Below, piece after piece: positions 1 through 8,559 of a stretch of DNA of 64,000 nucleotides (within the stretch, counting starts at the first letter, position 1; the number at the start of each line of letters is the position of its first letter). The notes below the pieces were generated by a model. It was not told the origin of the DNA. It saw only the letters and a program-made list of their open reading frames with translations, and did not search any database. The translations under genes and the position numbers were made by a program. Source of the DNA: Kitasatospora sp. SolWspMP-SS2h (lineage in GTDB: Bacteria; Actinomycetota; Actinomycetes; Streptomycetales; Streptomycetaceae); assembly GCF_003259315.1 (NCBI RefSeq), contig NZ_QLLT01000001.1, forward strand, positions 454,262-518,261, written 5' to 3'.

Positions 1-749
1 CCACCGCCCGCCGCCGCGGCGACGGCTGGGAGCTGACCGGCCACAAGATCTACTCGACCGGCGCGTACCTGCTGGACTGGCTGCTGGTCTGGGCCGCGAC
101 CGACGAGGAGCAGCCCCGGGTCGGCTCGTTCCTGGTCCGGGCCGGCAGCCCGGGCGTCACCGTCGAACCGGTCTGGGACCACCTGGGCCTGCGCGCCTCG
201 CGCAGCGACGACGTCCGCCTGGCCGCCGTCCCGGTGCCCGGCGACCGGGTCGCCGGACTGGCGCTGCCCGGCGCAGACGGCGGACGCGACCCGGTCGGCG
301 GCGCCTGGAACGGCCTCGGCTTGGCCGCTCTCTACCTGGGCGTCGCGGGCAGCGCCCGGGACTGGCTGCTCGGCTTCCTGCACGAGCGCACCCCGAGCGC
401 GCTCGGCGCGCCACTGGCCTCACTGCCCCGCTTCCAGACCGCCGTCGGCGAGATCGAGGTCGCCCTGACCGGCGCGGACCGGCTGGTCGCCGCCCTCGCC
501 GCAGCCGTCGACGCGGGCGAACCGGGCGCCGCCGAACAGGCCGGCGGCGCGAAGGTGCTCGCCACCCGGGCCGCGATCGACGCCGTCCAGCAGGCGGTGG
601 CCCTGGTCGGCAACCACGGCCTCACCCGCCACCACCCGCTGGAGCGCCACCTGCGCGACGTGCTGTGCGCCCGGGTCCACACCCCGCAGGAGGACTCGGT
701 GCTGCTCGGCGCGGGCCGCACCGCCCTCGGGCGGGTCCGCCCGCTCTGA
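1..749 (+). CDS. acyl-CoA dehydrogenase family protein (3' part), sulfur-acquisition type
   Basis: The reading frame is open from the first complete codon at base 3, so the N-terminus lies outside the window. The visible 248 residues hold the middle beta-barrel region of the acyl-CoA dehydrogenase fold (GDGWELTGHKIYSTGA, then DHLGLRASRSDDV) followed by the C-terminal helical domain. Members of this fold next to SsuD-like monooxygenases are usually SfnB/DszC-type flavoproteins that help release sulfur from organosulfur compounds rather than fatty-acid enzymes. The four genes downstream (two FMN monooxygenases, a reductase, a hydrolase) support that reading. Substrate specificity cannot be seen. 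Confidence 0.85.
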   Translation, partial: TARRRGDGWELTGHKIYSTGAYLLDWLLVWAATDEEQPRVGSFLVRAGSPGVTVEPVWDHLGLRASRSDDVRLAAVPVPGDRVAGLALPGADGGRDPVGGAWNGLGLAALYLGVAGSARDWLLGFLHERTPSALGAPLASLPRFQTAVGEIEVALTGADRLVAALAAAVDAGEPGAAEQAGGAKVLATRAAIDAVQQAVALVGNHGLTRHHPLERHLRDVLCARVHTPQEDSVLLGAGRTALGRVRPL

Positions 750-958
750 CTGCGTGCCGCTTCCCTCCCCTCCCCCCTTCCCTACAGCCGTTCGCCCCTC
801 CGACTTCCTCTCACCGTCGCCACATTCCTTCACTCAAGCGATGACTACTCACGGCCGTTACAAGGTCTCACCAAGTTGACTTCCTGTCACTCCTGCGCCC
901 CTTCACCGATCCAACCCCTTGTCACTTGCGTTACACCCCTTCACTGAAAGGACCGGCC
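750..958 (+). promoter_or_regulatory. intergenic leader of the second monooxygenase gene
   Basis: This 209-bp gap begins with a long pyrimidine-rich tract (about 760-830) and then becomes less GC-rich than the coding DNA. TTGACT at 876-881 could be a -35 hexamer, but I see no convincing -10 at the right distance. A ribosome-binding site (GAAAGGA) lies just before the ATG at 959. The gap suggests that the genes from 959 onward have their own promoter. No sulfur-regulator site is recognised. Confidence 0.3.
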
Positions 959-2089
959 ATGCCCGTCGAGTTCGTCGGCATGATCTCCACCCACGACGTC
1001 TCCGAGATCCGCCCGGCCACCGGCCCGGTGGTGGACGTCGACTACACCCGCCGCTTCGCCCAGGCGCACGAGCAGGCCGGCTTCGACCGCATCCTGATCG
1101 CCCAGTCCTCGGGCAGCCCCGACCCGAACCAGGTCGCGGCCTTCGCCGCCGCGCACACCGAGCGCCTGGGCCTGCTGGTCGCGCACCGCCCCGGCTTCCT
1201 CGCGCCGACCGTCGCGGCCCGCACCTTCGCCACCCTCGACCAGTTCTCCGGCGGCCGGGTCGCGGTGCACATCATCACCGGCGGCCACGACGCCGAGCAG
1301 CGCCGCGACGGCGACTACCTGTCCAAGGACGAGCGCTACGCCCGCACCGACGACTACCTGACGGTGGTGAAGAAGGCGTGGACCGAGGAGGCCCCGTTCG
1401 ACCACGAGGGCCCCTACTACCGCCTGGCCGACTTCCGCTCCGACGTCCGGCCGGTGCAGCAGCCGCGCATCCCGCTGTACTTCGGCGGCTCCTCCGAGGC
1501 CGCGTACCGGGTCGGCGGCAAGCACGCCGACACCTTCGCCCTGTGGGGCGAGCCGCTGGCCGAGACCGCCGAGCAGATCGCCCGGGTCCGGGCCGCCGCC
1601 GAGGCCGCCGGGCGCACCGACGTGCCGGGCATCAGCGTCTCCTTCCGACCGATCCTGGGCCGCACCGACGAGGAGGCGTGGGAGCGGGCCCGGACCATCC
1701 TGGGCACCATCGAGCAGCGCGGCAGCACCCTCGGCTGGCGTCGGGGGACGACGTTGGCGGGCGCCGACGCGGCGCCGCAGAACGTCGGCTCGCAGCGCCT
1801 GCTGGCCGCCGCCGCCAAGGGCGACCTGCACGACCGGGCGCTGTGGACCGCCACCGCGAAGGCCACCGGCGCCGGGGGCAACTCCACCGCGCTGGTCGGC
1901 TCCCCCGAGACGGTGGCCCAGGCCCTGCTGGACTACGTGGACATCGGCGCGACCACCCTGCTGATCCGCGGCTACGACCCGCTGGACGACGCCCTCGACT
2001 ACGGACGCGAGCTGCTGCCGCTGGTCCGCCAGGAGGTCGCCCGCCGCGACGCCGCCGCCACCATCCCGGCCACCGCCGGCGCCCGGTGA
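959..2089 (+). CDS. LLM-class FMN-dependent monooxygenase, alkanesulfonate monooxygenase-like
   Basis: The product is 376 residues, typical of the SsuD family (about 380). Such enzymes use reduced FMN from a partner reductase and oxygen to split the carbon-sulfur bond of sulfonates, giving sulfite and an aldehyde. Family blocks are visible: the FMN-site segment FSGGRVAVHIITGGHDAEQ, the GGSSEAAYRVGGKHADTFAL block, and the C-terminal TALVGSPETVAQALLDY motif. ATG at 959 is chosen because GAAAGGA precedes it; an upstream in-frame start at 926 has no such site. The stop overlaps the GTG of the next gene, implying translational coupling. Confidence 0.9.
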   Translation: MPVEFVGMISTHDVSEIRPATGPVVDVDYTRRFAQAHEQAGFDRILIAQSSGSPDPNQVAAFAAAHTERLGLLVAHRPGFLAPTVAARTFATLDQFSGGRVAVHIITGGHDAEQRRDGDYLSKDERYARTDDYLTVVKKAWTEEAPFDHEGPYYRLADFRSDVRPVQQPRIPLYFGGSSEAAYRVGGKHADTFALWGEPLAETAEQIARVRAAAEAAGRTDVPGISVSFRPILGRTDEEAWERARTILGTIEQRGSTLGWRRGTTLAGADAAPQNVGSQRLLAAAAKGDLHDRALWTATAKATGAGGNSTALVGSPETVAQALLDYVDIGATTLLIRGYDPLDDALDYGRELLPLVRQEVARRDAAATIPATAGAR

Positions 2090-3294
2090 CCGCGCCCGCA
2101 CTCCCCGCCGCCGGTCCCGCCCCGGCGGCGGGATCGGCCGTGGGACCGGCCGTGGGAGCGGCAACGGGAGCGGCCGTGGGAGCGGCAACGGGACTGGCGG
2201 TGGAACCGGCGGCGGGACCGGCCGTGGGAGCGGCAACGGGACCGGCGGCAGGGCCGGACGGCCGCTGGGAGCCCGCACCCGGCACCGCCGTCCGGGGCAC
2301 CGTGGTCCTGCTCCCCGGCCGGGGCGAACACCCCGGCGTGTACGCCCGGTTCGGGCGGCGGCTGGCCTCCGACGGCTACCGCCTGCTCGTCCCCGCCACG
2401 GACACCGCGGCCGACCGCCACCCCGACACGGATCCGCCCCGCCGCCGCCACGGCTCCGATGCCCTCCCGGCGCCGGACCCGCTCGACCGGCCCGGTCCGC
2501 GCACCCCGACCGGCCCGGCTGCCGCCACGTCCGGATCACCCGCCTCCGCCGCCGCCCCCACCACGGGCACGGCAACCGGCCCCGGCTCCGGCACTTCCCC
2601 GGCACCTGACCCGCTCGACCAGCTCGATCCCCTCGACGCGCTCGACCTGACCGGCCTGCTCGACCCGGCCGACCCGGCCGCTCCCTCCGATCCGTTCGCC
2701 CCGGGCGCCCCCTCCGGCCGTCCGGCCGCCCTGTTCGCGCAGGCGCGGGCCGAGCAGCCGGCCGGGGGGCCGGTGGTGCTGGCGGGTTCCGATCTCGGTG
2801 CGCTGCTCGCGCTGGGCCTCGCCGCCGAGGTGCGGCCGGACGGACTGCTGCTGGCCGGGTTGCCGGGGGGCGGGCGGCCCGTCCGGGCGGAGGACGAGCT
2901 GTCCGCGCGGACGGCCTGCCCGGTCCACCGCGGGCTGCTGGCCGGTGATCCCGGGTTCCGGCCGGGTGCGCTGTTCGAGCCGGTGCCCGCCGCCCTGGCC
3001 GGTGCCGCGGCGGCGGCCCGTCCGGCGGTGCCGGTGCTGGCGTTCCACGGCTCGGCCGATCCGGTCGCCCCGGTCGGGGCGCTGCGGGAGCTGGCGGGGC
3101 GGCTGCCCTCGGTCGAGGCGGTCACGGTGGCCGACGGGCGGCACGACGTGTTCAACGACGCGGTGCACCGCAGTGTCGCGGCCCGCACCGTGCTGTGGCT
3201 GGAGCAGCTGCGGGCCGGCCTCGACCTGCTGCCGTCCGCTCCGCCCCCGCTGCTCGTCCCGCTGGGCCCGCCCGTCCCCGGCACCACCGGCTGA
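2086..3294 (+). CDS. alpha/beta hydrolase with long low-complexity insertions
   Basis: The 402-residue protein starts at a GTG that overlaps the previous stop. Core strands of the alpha/beta-hydrolase fold are visible: RGTVVLLPGRGEHPGVYARF near residue 66, the nucleophile elbow VVLAGSDLGALLAL near 232-245, the acid in HGSADPVAP (Asp325) and the base in DGRHDVFND (His353). The elbow reads G-S-D-L-G, so Asp236 and not Ser occupies the nucleophile place, as in haloalkane dehalogenases and epoxide hydrolases. Residues 10-60 are an Ala/Gly repeat (VGAATG units) and about 110-215 are Pro/Asp/Ala-rich without visible fold. A role in the sulfonate cluster is inferred from position only. Confidence 0.75.
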   Translation: MTAPALPAAGPAPAAGSAVGPAVGAATGAAVGAATGLAVEPAAGPAVGAATGPAAGPDGRWEPAPGTAVRGTVVLLPGRGEHPGVYARFGRRLASDGYRLLVPATDTAADRHPDTDPPRRRHGSDALPAPDPLDRPGPRTPTGPAAATSGSPASAAAPTTGTATGPGSGTSPAPDPLDQLDPLDALDLTGLLDPADPAAPSDPFAPGAPSGRPAALFAQARAEQPAGGPVVLAGSDLGALLALGLAAEVRPDGLLLAGLPGGGRPVRAEDELSARTACPVHRGLLAGDPGFRPGALFEPVPAALAGAAAAARPAVPVLAFHGSADPVAPVGALRELAGRLPSVEAVTVADGRHDVFNDAVHRSVAARTVLWLEQLRAGLDLLPSAPPPLLVPLGPPVPGTTG

Positions 3295-3383
3295 CCGCCC
3301 CCTCACCCCCCGGACGACGGCCGGTGACGTCCCGGCCGTCGTCCCCTCCCAGGCTTCCAGGCTTCCAGGAAAGGACCGTCCCC

Positions 3384-3899
3384 ATGACGACTCTCGACGA
3401 GCGCCCTCCCACCGCGGCACCCGCCGAACTGCTGCGCAGCACCCTGCGGCGGCACGCGTCCGGGGTGGTGGTGATCACCGTGCCCGGACCGGCCGGGTTC
3501 ACCGCCACCTCGTTCACTTCGGTGAGCCTGGAGCCCGCGCTGGTCTCCTTCTACCTCGCCTCGGGGGCGTCCACGGCCCCGGCGGTGCGCGCGGCCGAGG
3601 CGTTCACCGTGCACGTGCTGCGCCGCGAGCAGGAGGAGTTGGCCCGGGCGTTCGCCCGCAGCGGCGCGGACCGGTTCGCCGGGGTGCCGTGGCACGAGGG
3701 CCCGCACGGCACGCCGCTGCTGGAGGGTGCCGCCGCCCGGCTGACGGCCCGTCGGGTGGGGCTGCACCCGGTCGGCGACCACCTGCTGGTGGTGGGCGAG
3801 GTGGTCGCGGCGGACGTGCCGGGCGGTGAGCCGCTGGTGCACCACGACGGCGGGTTCGGCGGGTTCGCGCCGGGTGCCGGGGAGGGCCCGTGGCGCTGA
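3384..3899 (+). CDS. flavin reductase (FMN) of the two-component monooxygenase system
   Basis: A 171-residue flavin reductase-like protein that supplies reduced FMN to the neighbouring LLM monooxygenases. The N-terminal block LRRHASGVVVITV followed by GFTATSFTSVSLEPALVSFY is the hallmark of the HpaC/SsuE-like flavin reductase domain, and GDHLLVVGEVV near the C-terminus is the second family block. The ATG at 3384 follows AGGAAAGGA. Its last 10 bases overlap the next monooxygenase gene, so the two are almost certainly co-translated. It sits between two monooxygenases and may serve both. Confidence 0.9.
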   Translation: MTTLDERPPTAAPAELLRSTLRRHASGVVVITVPGPAGFTATSFTSVSLEPALVSFYLASGASTAPAVRAAEAFTVHVLRREQEELARAFARSGADRFAGVPWHEGPHGTPLLEGAAARLTARRVGLHPVGDHLLVVGEVVAADVPGGEPLVHHDGGFGGFAPGAGEGPWR

Positions 3900-4990
3900 C
3901 CGTGCACTGGTTCCTGCCGACCACCGGGGACAGCCGCGAGGTGGTCGGCGGGGGCCACGGCTCCGCCCCGGGGGCGTCCGGCGCGGACCGGCCGCCGACC
4001 CTCGGCTACCTGGGGCAGATCGCCCGGGCCGCCGAACAGCTGGGTTTCACGGGGGTGTTGACCCCGACGGGCCCGTGGTGCGAGGACGCCTGGCTGACCA
4101 CGGCGATGCTGTCCGGCCTGACCGAGCGGCTGGTCTTCCTGGTGGCGTTCCGGCCGGGCCTGGTCTCGCCGACCCTGGCGGCCCAGATGGCGACGACCTA
4201 CCAGAACCTGTCCGGCGGCCGGCTGGCGCTGAACGTGGTGACCGGCGGCGAGTCCCGGGAGCAGCGGGCGTACGGGGACTTCCTCGACAAGGACGGCCGG
4301 TACGCGCGGGCCGGGGAGTTCCTGTCGGTGACCGGGCGGCTGTGGCGCGGCGAGCGGGTCGACCACGAGGGCGCGCACCTGCGGGTGGCGGGCGCGGAGC
4401 TGACCCGGCTGCCCGATCCGGTGCCCCCGGTGTACTTCGGCGGTTCGTCGGCGGCGGCGGAGCAGGTCGCCGCCCGGCACGCGGACGTGTACCTCACCTG
4501 GGGGGAGCCGCCGCCGCTGGTGGCGGCGAAGGTCGAGCGGATCCGGGCACTGGCCGCCGCGCACGGGCGCCGCCCGCGGTTCGGCGTCCGGCTGCACACC
4601 ATCACCCGCGACACCTCCGCCGAAGCCTGGTCCGAGGCCGACCGGCTGCTGGCCGGGATGGACCCGGACCGCATCCGCGAGACCCAACTCGCCCTGGCCC
4701 GCAGCGAGTCGGAGGGGCAGCGGCGGATGCGGGAGCTGCACGACGGGGCGGTCGACCGGCTGGAGGTGTACCCGAACCTGTGGGCCGGTTTCGGCCTGGT
4801 GCGCGGCGGCGCGGGCACCGCGCTGGTGGGCAGCCACGCCGAGGTCGCCGACCGGATCGAGGAGTACCACCGGCTGGGCGTGGACGAGTTCATCCTGTCC
4901 GGGGTGCCCCACCTGGAGGAGGCGTACCGGGTGGGCGAGGGCCTGCTCCCGCTGCTCGCCGCCCGGGGCCTGCTCCGGCCCGACCGCTGA
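3890..4990 (+). CDS. ssuD: alkanesulfonate monooxygenase-like LLM flavoprotein
   Basis: A 366-residue FMN-dependent monooxygenase. It is closer to classical SsuD than the upstream paralogue: VHWFLPTTGDSR at the N-terminus, PGLVSPTLAAQMATTYQNLS, GGSSAAAEQVAARHADVYL and TWGEPP are all standard SsuD blocks, as is the TALVGSHAEVADRIEEY end. Predicted reaction: oxygenolytic desulfonation of alkanesulfonates with FMNH2. GTG at 3890 has GGAGGG just upstream and lies inside the reductase gene. Having two paralogues in one cluster suggests different substrate ranges, which is inference. Confidence 0.9.
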   Translation: MALTVHWFLPTTGDSREVVGGGHGSAPGASGADRPPTLGYLGQIARAAEQLGFTGVLTPTGPWCEDAWLTTAMLSGLTERLVFLVAFRPGLVSPTLAAQMATTYQNLSGGRLALNVVTGGESREQRAYGDFLDKDGRYARAGEFLSVTGRLWRGERVDHEGAHLRVAGAELTRLPDPVPPVYFGGSSAAAEQVAARHADVYLTWGEPPPLVAAKVERIRALAAAHGRRPRFGVRLHTITRDTSAEAWSEADRLLAGMDPDRIRETQLALARSESEGQRRMRELHDGAVDRLEVYPNLWAGFGLVRGGAGTALVGSHAEVADRIEEYHRLGVDEFILSGVPHLEEAYRVGEGLLPLLAARGLLRPDR

Positions 4991-5173
4991 GCGGCCTCCG
5001 GCCCGGCCCGTGCCGACCCGCACCACTCCCGTACCGTGCGGGAGCGCGGGTGGGTGGCGGGGTTGAGTACCCGGACTCAGGCCCGGCGGGGCAGCCAGCC
5101 GCCACAATGGGCGGGCCACCCGAGGGCCGAGCCGATTCCGCTTCTCCCGATCACGATCCGAGGACCGCCCCCC

Positions 5174-5827
5174 ATGCTGAGCGCCGTCGCCCGCACCGTC
5201 GTCCCGGTTCTCGGACGCTTCACCGTCACCGCGGACGAGGCGACGGTCCTGGCCCCCGGCAGCATCGTCGCGCCCAACCACTCCTCGCTGGTCGACCCGG
5301 GCGTGGTGCTCGCCGCCGTCCGCCGGCTGGGCGTCGAACCGGTGGTGCTCGCCACCGCCGGGCTGTGGCGCGTCCCACTGCTGGGCGGCGCGCTGGTCCG
5401 CGAGGGCCACATCCCCGTCCACCGCGGCACCGAACGGGCCGCCCGGGCGCTCGGGGCCGCGGCCGACGCGCTGGCGGCCGGGCGGGTCGTCGTCCTCTAC
5501 CCCGAGGGCCGCCTCCCGCGCCGGGTGGACGCGGCCGACAGCGCGCCCGGCCCCTTCCGCACCGGCCTGGCCCGGCTCGCCGCCACCACCGGCGCCCCGG
5601 TCGTCCCGCTGGGGCAGGCGGGTGCCCGACGGATCAGCTCCGGGTCCACGGCCAAGCAGCTCGCGGGCCTGGCCACCGCCCCGCTGCGCCGCCCCGCCGT
5701 GCACGTCCACTTCGGGGCACCCCTGCTCCTGGACCCCGACGTGGACACCGCCACCGCCCAGGCCCGCGCGGCCGTGACCGCCGCCTGGCGAACCGCCGCC
5801 GCCCACCTGGCCACCCGCCGCGCCTGA
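5174..5827 (+). CDS. 1-acyl-sn-glycerol-3-phosphate acyltransferase family (PlsC-like)
   Basis: A 217-residue membrane-associated acyltransferase that would transfer a fatty acyl group to a glycerophospholipid precursor. The catalytic NHX4D motif is present as NHSSLVD near residue 36, the second block GLWRVPLLGGALVREGHIPVHR follows, and the YPEG motif appears as VVVLYPEGRLP. The length matches minimal PlsC-domain proteins in actinobacteria. ATG at 5174 fits the start of the conserved domain; AGGAC lies about ten bases upstream. It follows the sulfur cluster after a 180-bp gap, so I treat it as a separate gene. Confidence 0.88.
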   Translation: MLSAVARTVVPVLGRFTVTADEATVLAPGSIVAPNHSSLVDPGVVLAAVRRLGVEPVVLATAGLWRVPLLGGALVREGHIPVHRGTERAARALGAAADALAAGRVVVLYPEGRLPRRVDAADSAPGPFRTGLARLAATTGAPVVPLGQAGARRISSGSTAKQLAGLATAPLRRPAVHVHFGAPLLLDPDVDTATAQARAAVTAAWRTAAAHLATRRA

Positions 5828-5880
5828 CCGGAGCCCGCGCCGCCCGGCCCCGGCCCCGTAGGCAGCGCCTCAGCCGGGCC

Positions 5881-5928
5881 GGGCCGGTACGCGGTCGGGC
5901 CGGTGGGCGGCCGGGCCGGTAGGCGGTC
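5881..5928. repeat. three 16-bp tandem repeats between convergent genes
   Basis: Three adjacent 16-bp units, GGGCCGGTACGCGGTC and two variants, fill most of the 108-bp space between the convergent PlsC and EcsC genes. The period is not a multiple of three and no gene covers it. It may act as a structured end for both transcripts, but it lacks a clean hairpin. Confidence 0.7.
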
Positions 5929-5935
5929 GGACGGC

Positions 5936-6928
5936 TCAGTCGCCGGGCCGGTCCCAGTAGCCGGGGTCGATCGGTCGGCGTTCCTGGAGGTCCCGGCGGA
6001 CGGCGAGGGCCAGGCGGAAGGTGTCCGCGCGGTTGATCCGGGCTCCGATCACGGCACCCACCAGCAGCGGGGTGAGGGTCGGGAGCTTGCGCAGCCCCGC
6101 CCGGGTCAGCCGCTTGCTGACCTGCCGCCGCAGGCCCGCGCCCTTGCTCAGCACCACCAGCGTGCCCGGGCGGGTCAGGTCGAGGCCCCGGCCCTCGCTC
6201 CAGGCGGCCAGGTAGGACTGCGAGCGCTGCCGGATCGAGCCCGTCGGGGCCTGGCCGTAGATGGTGTACAGCTCGGCGATCAGCTTGAGTTCGATCGCGG
6301 CGATGGCGAGCAGTTCGGCGCCCATCTCCACCGCCAGGGCCGGTGGCACCGGCAGCATCGCCACCGCGCCGGTGCTCGCGCCGACCGCCGCCGACGCCTT
6401 CACCGCGCCGGAGACGATCAGGTCGGCCAGTTCGTCGGGGGTCCGGGCGCCGGGGTGCTGGTCGCGCAGCGTGGCCAGGTCGCGCACCGGGATGCGCGGG
6501 GCCGCGTCGAGCAGGCGGTCCGCCAGGACCCCGGCCCCGCTGCGGGCCCCCGTCCCGAGGCGGCGACCGCCGCGCAGCAGGCCGCCGCCCAGCCGGGTGG
6601 CCAGCCCGGTGCCGCCCGGTCGGGTGCTGTCCGGCCCGGCGATGTCCGGCTGGGCGCTGTCCGGGTCCGGCCGGTGGCCGCCCAGCCGGGCCACGAGTGC
6701 GGACATCCGGCGCTTCCGCTCGCCCGGAGGAACGGGGTCCTCCCGGACGGGACCCTCCCAGACCTCCGCCTCCGCGGCGATGCGGGCCAGCTCTTCCGCG
6801 GCCAGCTCCTCCGCGGTCGGGTGTCCCGTGGTCGGCTCCTCAGCGGCCGGGTCCTCCGTGGTCGGGTCGTTCGGCCGCACCTCGCCGTCGGGGTGCTCCG
6901 ACGGATTCGGCTCACGGATCGGTTCCAT
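5936..6928 (-). CDS. EcsC family protein
   Basis: A 330-residue protein whose C-terminal half is the EcsC domain: alternating Ala/Gly-rich hydrophobic stretches (ASAAVGASTGAVAMLPVPPA), ELLAIAAIELKLIAELYTIYG and TPLLVGAVIGARINRADT are recognisable family segments. EcsC proteins are membrane-associated and their biochemical role is unknown. The first 110 residues are acidic and Thr/Glu/Pro-rich (repeated TAEE, PTTE), probably disordered. The start at 6928 gives this charged leader; a later start cannot be excluded. Confidence 0.8.
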   Translation of the reverse strand: MEPIREPNPSEHPDGEVRPNDPTTEDPAAEEPTTGHPTAEELAAEELARIAAEAEVWEGPVREDPVPPGERKRRMSALVARLGGHRPDPDSAQPDIAGPDSTRPGGTGLATRLGGGLLRGGRRLGTGARSGAGVLADRLLDAAPRIPVRDLATLRDQHPGARTPDELADLIVSGAVKASAAVGASTGAVAMLPVPPALAVEMGAELLAIAAIELKLIAELYTIYGQAPTGSIRQRSQSYLAAWSEGRGLDLTRPGTLVVLSKGAGLRRQVSKRLTRAGLRKLPTLTPLLVGAVIGARINRADTFRLALAVRRDLQERRPIDPGYWDRPGD

Positions 6929-7079
6929 GGGTTCCCTCTCCTCCCACCGCCCGGTCGGCGGACCGGTGCGCGTCCTGCGCGGACTGGGGCCGGGTGGCCC
7001 CGGCAGGGCGGATACCCGTTCTGCCGGTCCGCAAGAACCCCACCGGGCAGGAAGGACGAAAAAGGGGGGCGCGGTCCCG

Positions 7080-7805
7080 TCAGGGGGTGCGCGGCGGCGG
7101 CCCGGACGGCGCGTCCGGGCCGAGGGCGGCGTCGACCGCGGCCCGGGCGTGCAGGGCGGTGGTCGGGAAGAGCGGCACCGGGCTGTCGGCCGCCCCGACC
7201 AGCAGCTCGATCTCGGTGCAGCCCAGGACGACGCCCTGCGCGCCCCGGGAGACCAGCTCGGCGATCACCTCCCGGTAGGCGGCCCGGGACTCCTCCCGGA
7301 CGACGCCCAGGCACAGCTCCTCATAGATCACCCGGTGCACGACGGCCCGGCCCGGCGCGTCCGGGACCAGCACCTCGAGTCCGTGCCCGGCCAGCCGGCC
7401 GCGGTAGAAGTCCTGCTCCATGGTGAACGCGGTGCCGAGCAGCCCGACCCGGTCCAGCCCGGCCGCCCGGACCGCCGCGGCGGTGGTGTCGGCGAGGTGC
7501 AGCAGCGGTATGTCGACCGCGGCGGCCACCTGGTCGGCGACCTTGTGCATGGTGTTGGTGCAGATCAGCAGCAGGTCGGCCCCGGCCGCCGCCAGCGATT
7601 TCGCCGCCCGGGCCAGCACCTCCCCGGCCTCGGTCCAGCGGCCCGCCGTCTGCAGCTCCTCGATCTCGGCGAAGTCCACCGAGTGCAGCACGCACTTCGC
7701 CGAGTGCAGCCCGCCGAGCCGCTCGCGCGTCAACTCGTTGAGCAGCCGGTAGTACTGGGCGGTGGACTCCCAGCTCATGCCGCCGATCAGGCCGATGGTC
7801 TTCAT
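7080..7805 (-). CDS. aspartate/glutamate racemase family protein
   Basis: A 241-residue PLP-independent amino-acid racemase of the YgeA/RacX type. The N-terminus MKTIGLIGGMSWESTAQYY is diagnostic. The two catalytic cysteines are Cys82 in ICTNTMH and Cys196 in LGCTEIE, both present, so the enzyme should be active. Family members interconvert L- and D-amino acids for peptidoglycan or D-amino-acid signalling. It stands alone, about 150 bp from the EcsC gene in the same direction. Confidence 0.92.
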   Translation of the reverse strand: MKTIGLIGGMSWESTAQYYRLLNELTRERLGGLHSAKCVLHSVDFAEIEELQTAGRWTEAGEVLARAAKSLAAAGADLLLICTNTMHKVADQVAAAVDIPLLHLADTTAAAVRAAGLDRVGLLGTAFTMEQDFYRGRLAGHGLEVLVPDAPGRAVVHRVIYEELCLGVVREESRAAYREVIAELVSRGAQGVVLGCTEIELLVGAADSPVPLFPTTALHARAAVDAALGPDAPSGPPPRTP

Positions 7806-7893
7806 CGCGCCAGTCTGCCATCCCGCCCCGGCGGCCCGATCCCGGGCCCGATCTACACCCGGGGCCGACCGGCGCCCGGGGCGGGCCCCGGGG

Positions 7894-8559
7894 TCACTCG
7901 CCCTGGCCGGCGCTTCCCACCGGGCCGACCTTCACCGGGGTCCCGCTGCCGTCCGTGACGGGCAGCGAGGCGGCGCCCGGCCAGGGCAGGGTGACCGACT
8001 GGGTCTCGTCCGGCGGGGTCACCACCAGGCCGGTGATCCGGATGCCGGAGCCGCCCGAGGTGTTGGCCGGGTAACCGATGCCGAAGTAGGTCGACTTGCC
8101 GCTCTTCAGGACGCCCGCGACGACCGGTTCGCCGGACCGCTCGGCGGACAGCGGGCCCGCCGAGGTCTGGAGGTCGACGCCCGCGTACCCGGAGATCGCG
8201 CAGTCCTTGCCGCTGCGGTTCTTCAGCTCGACCACGACGGTGCGGGTGGCGTCGCCGGTGACGGTGCGGTCGGCGGCGGTGACGGTCAGGTCCGCCGTCC
8301 GGCACTTGGCCGCCTTCCCGGCCGCGTCGGAGCCGGTCGGTGCCGCGCTGGTCGGCGTGGCGCTCTTCCCCGCGCCGCCCGGAGTCTGGCCGCCGCCGGT
8401 GGAGGCCGTAGGAGACCCGGTGGACGCGGCGGACCCGGTCGGCGTCGCGGCCCCGGTCGGGGCGCCCTGCGCCGTGTCGGTCCCGTCGTCCTGGCAGGCG
8501 GTGAGCGAGAGGGCGGCGGCGACGGCCAGGGCGGCGAAGACGGACGTGCGGGCGCGCAT
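7894..8559 (-). CDS. DUF4232 domain lipoprotein
   Basis: A 221-residue secreted lipoprotein. The signal peptide MRARTSVFAALAVAAALSLT ends in the lipobox LTAC, so the mature protein is anchored at Cys22. A Thr/Ser/Pro/Gly-rich spacer of about 60 residues precedes the DUF4232 domain, a beta-sandwich common in streptomycete surface proteins (KCRTADLTVTAADRTV, VVVELKNRSGKDCAISGYAG, PANTSGGSGIRITGLVV). No enzyme function is known. The ATG follows GAGGAGAA on the minus strand. A 9-bp triplicated repeat sits in its leader. Confidence 0.85.
   Translation of the reverse strand: MRARTSVFAALAVAAALSLTACQDDGTDTAQGAPTGAATPTGSAASTGSPTASTGGGQTPGGAGKSATPTSAAPTGSDAAGKAAKCRTADLTVTAADRTVTGDATRTVVVELKNRSGKDCAISGYAGVDLQTSAGPLSAERSGEPVVAGVLKSGKSTYFGIGYPANTSGGSGIRITGLVVTPPDETQSVTLPWPGAASLPVTDGSGTPVKVGPVGSAGQGE

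Noticed and set aside
3..4990. Fatty-acid degradation cluster (from the acyl-CoA dehydrogenase)
   Set aside because: The adjoining genes are SsuD-type monooxygenases and an FMN reductase, which fit organosulfur use better.
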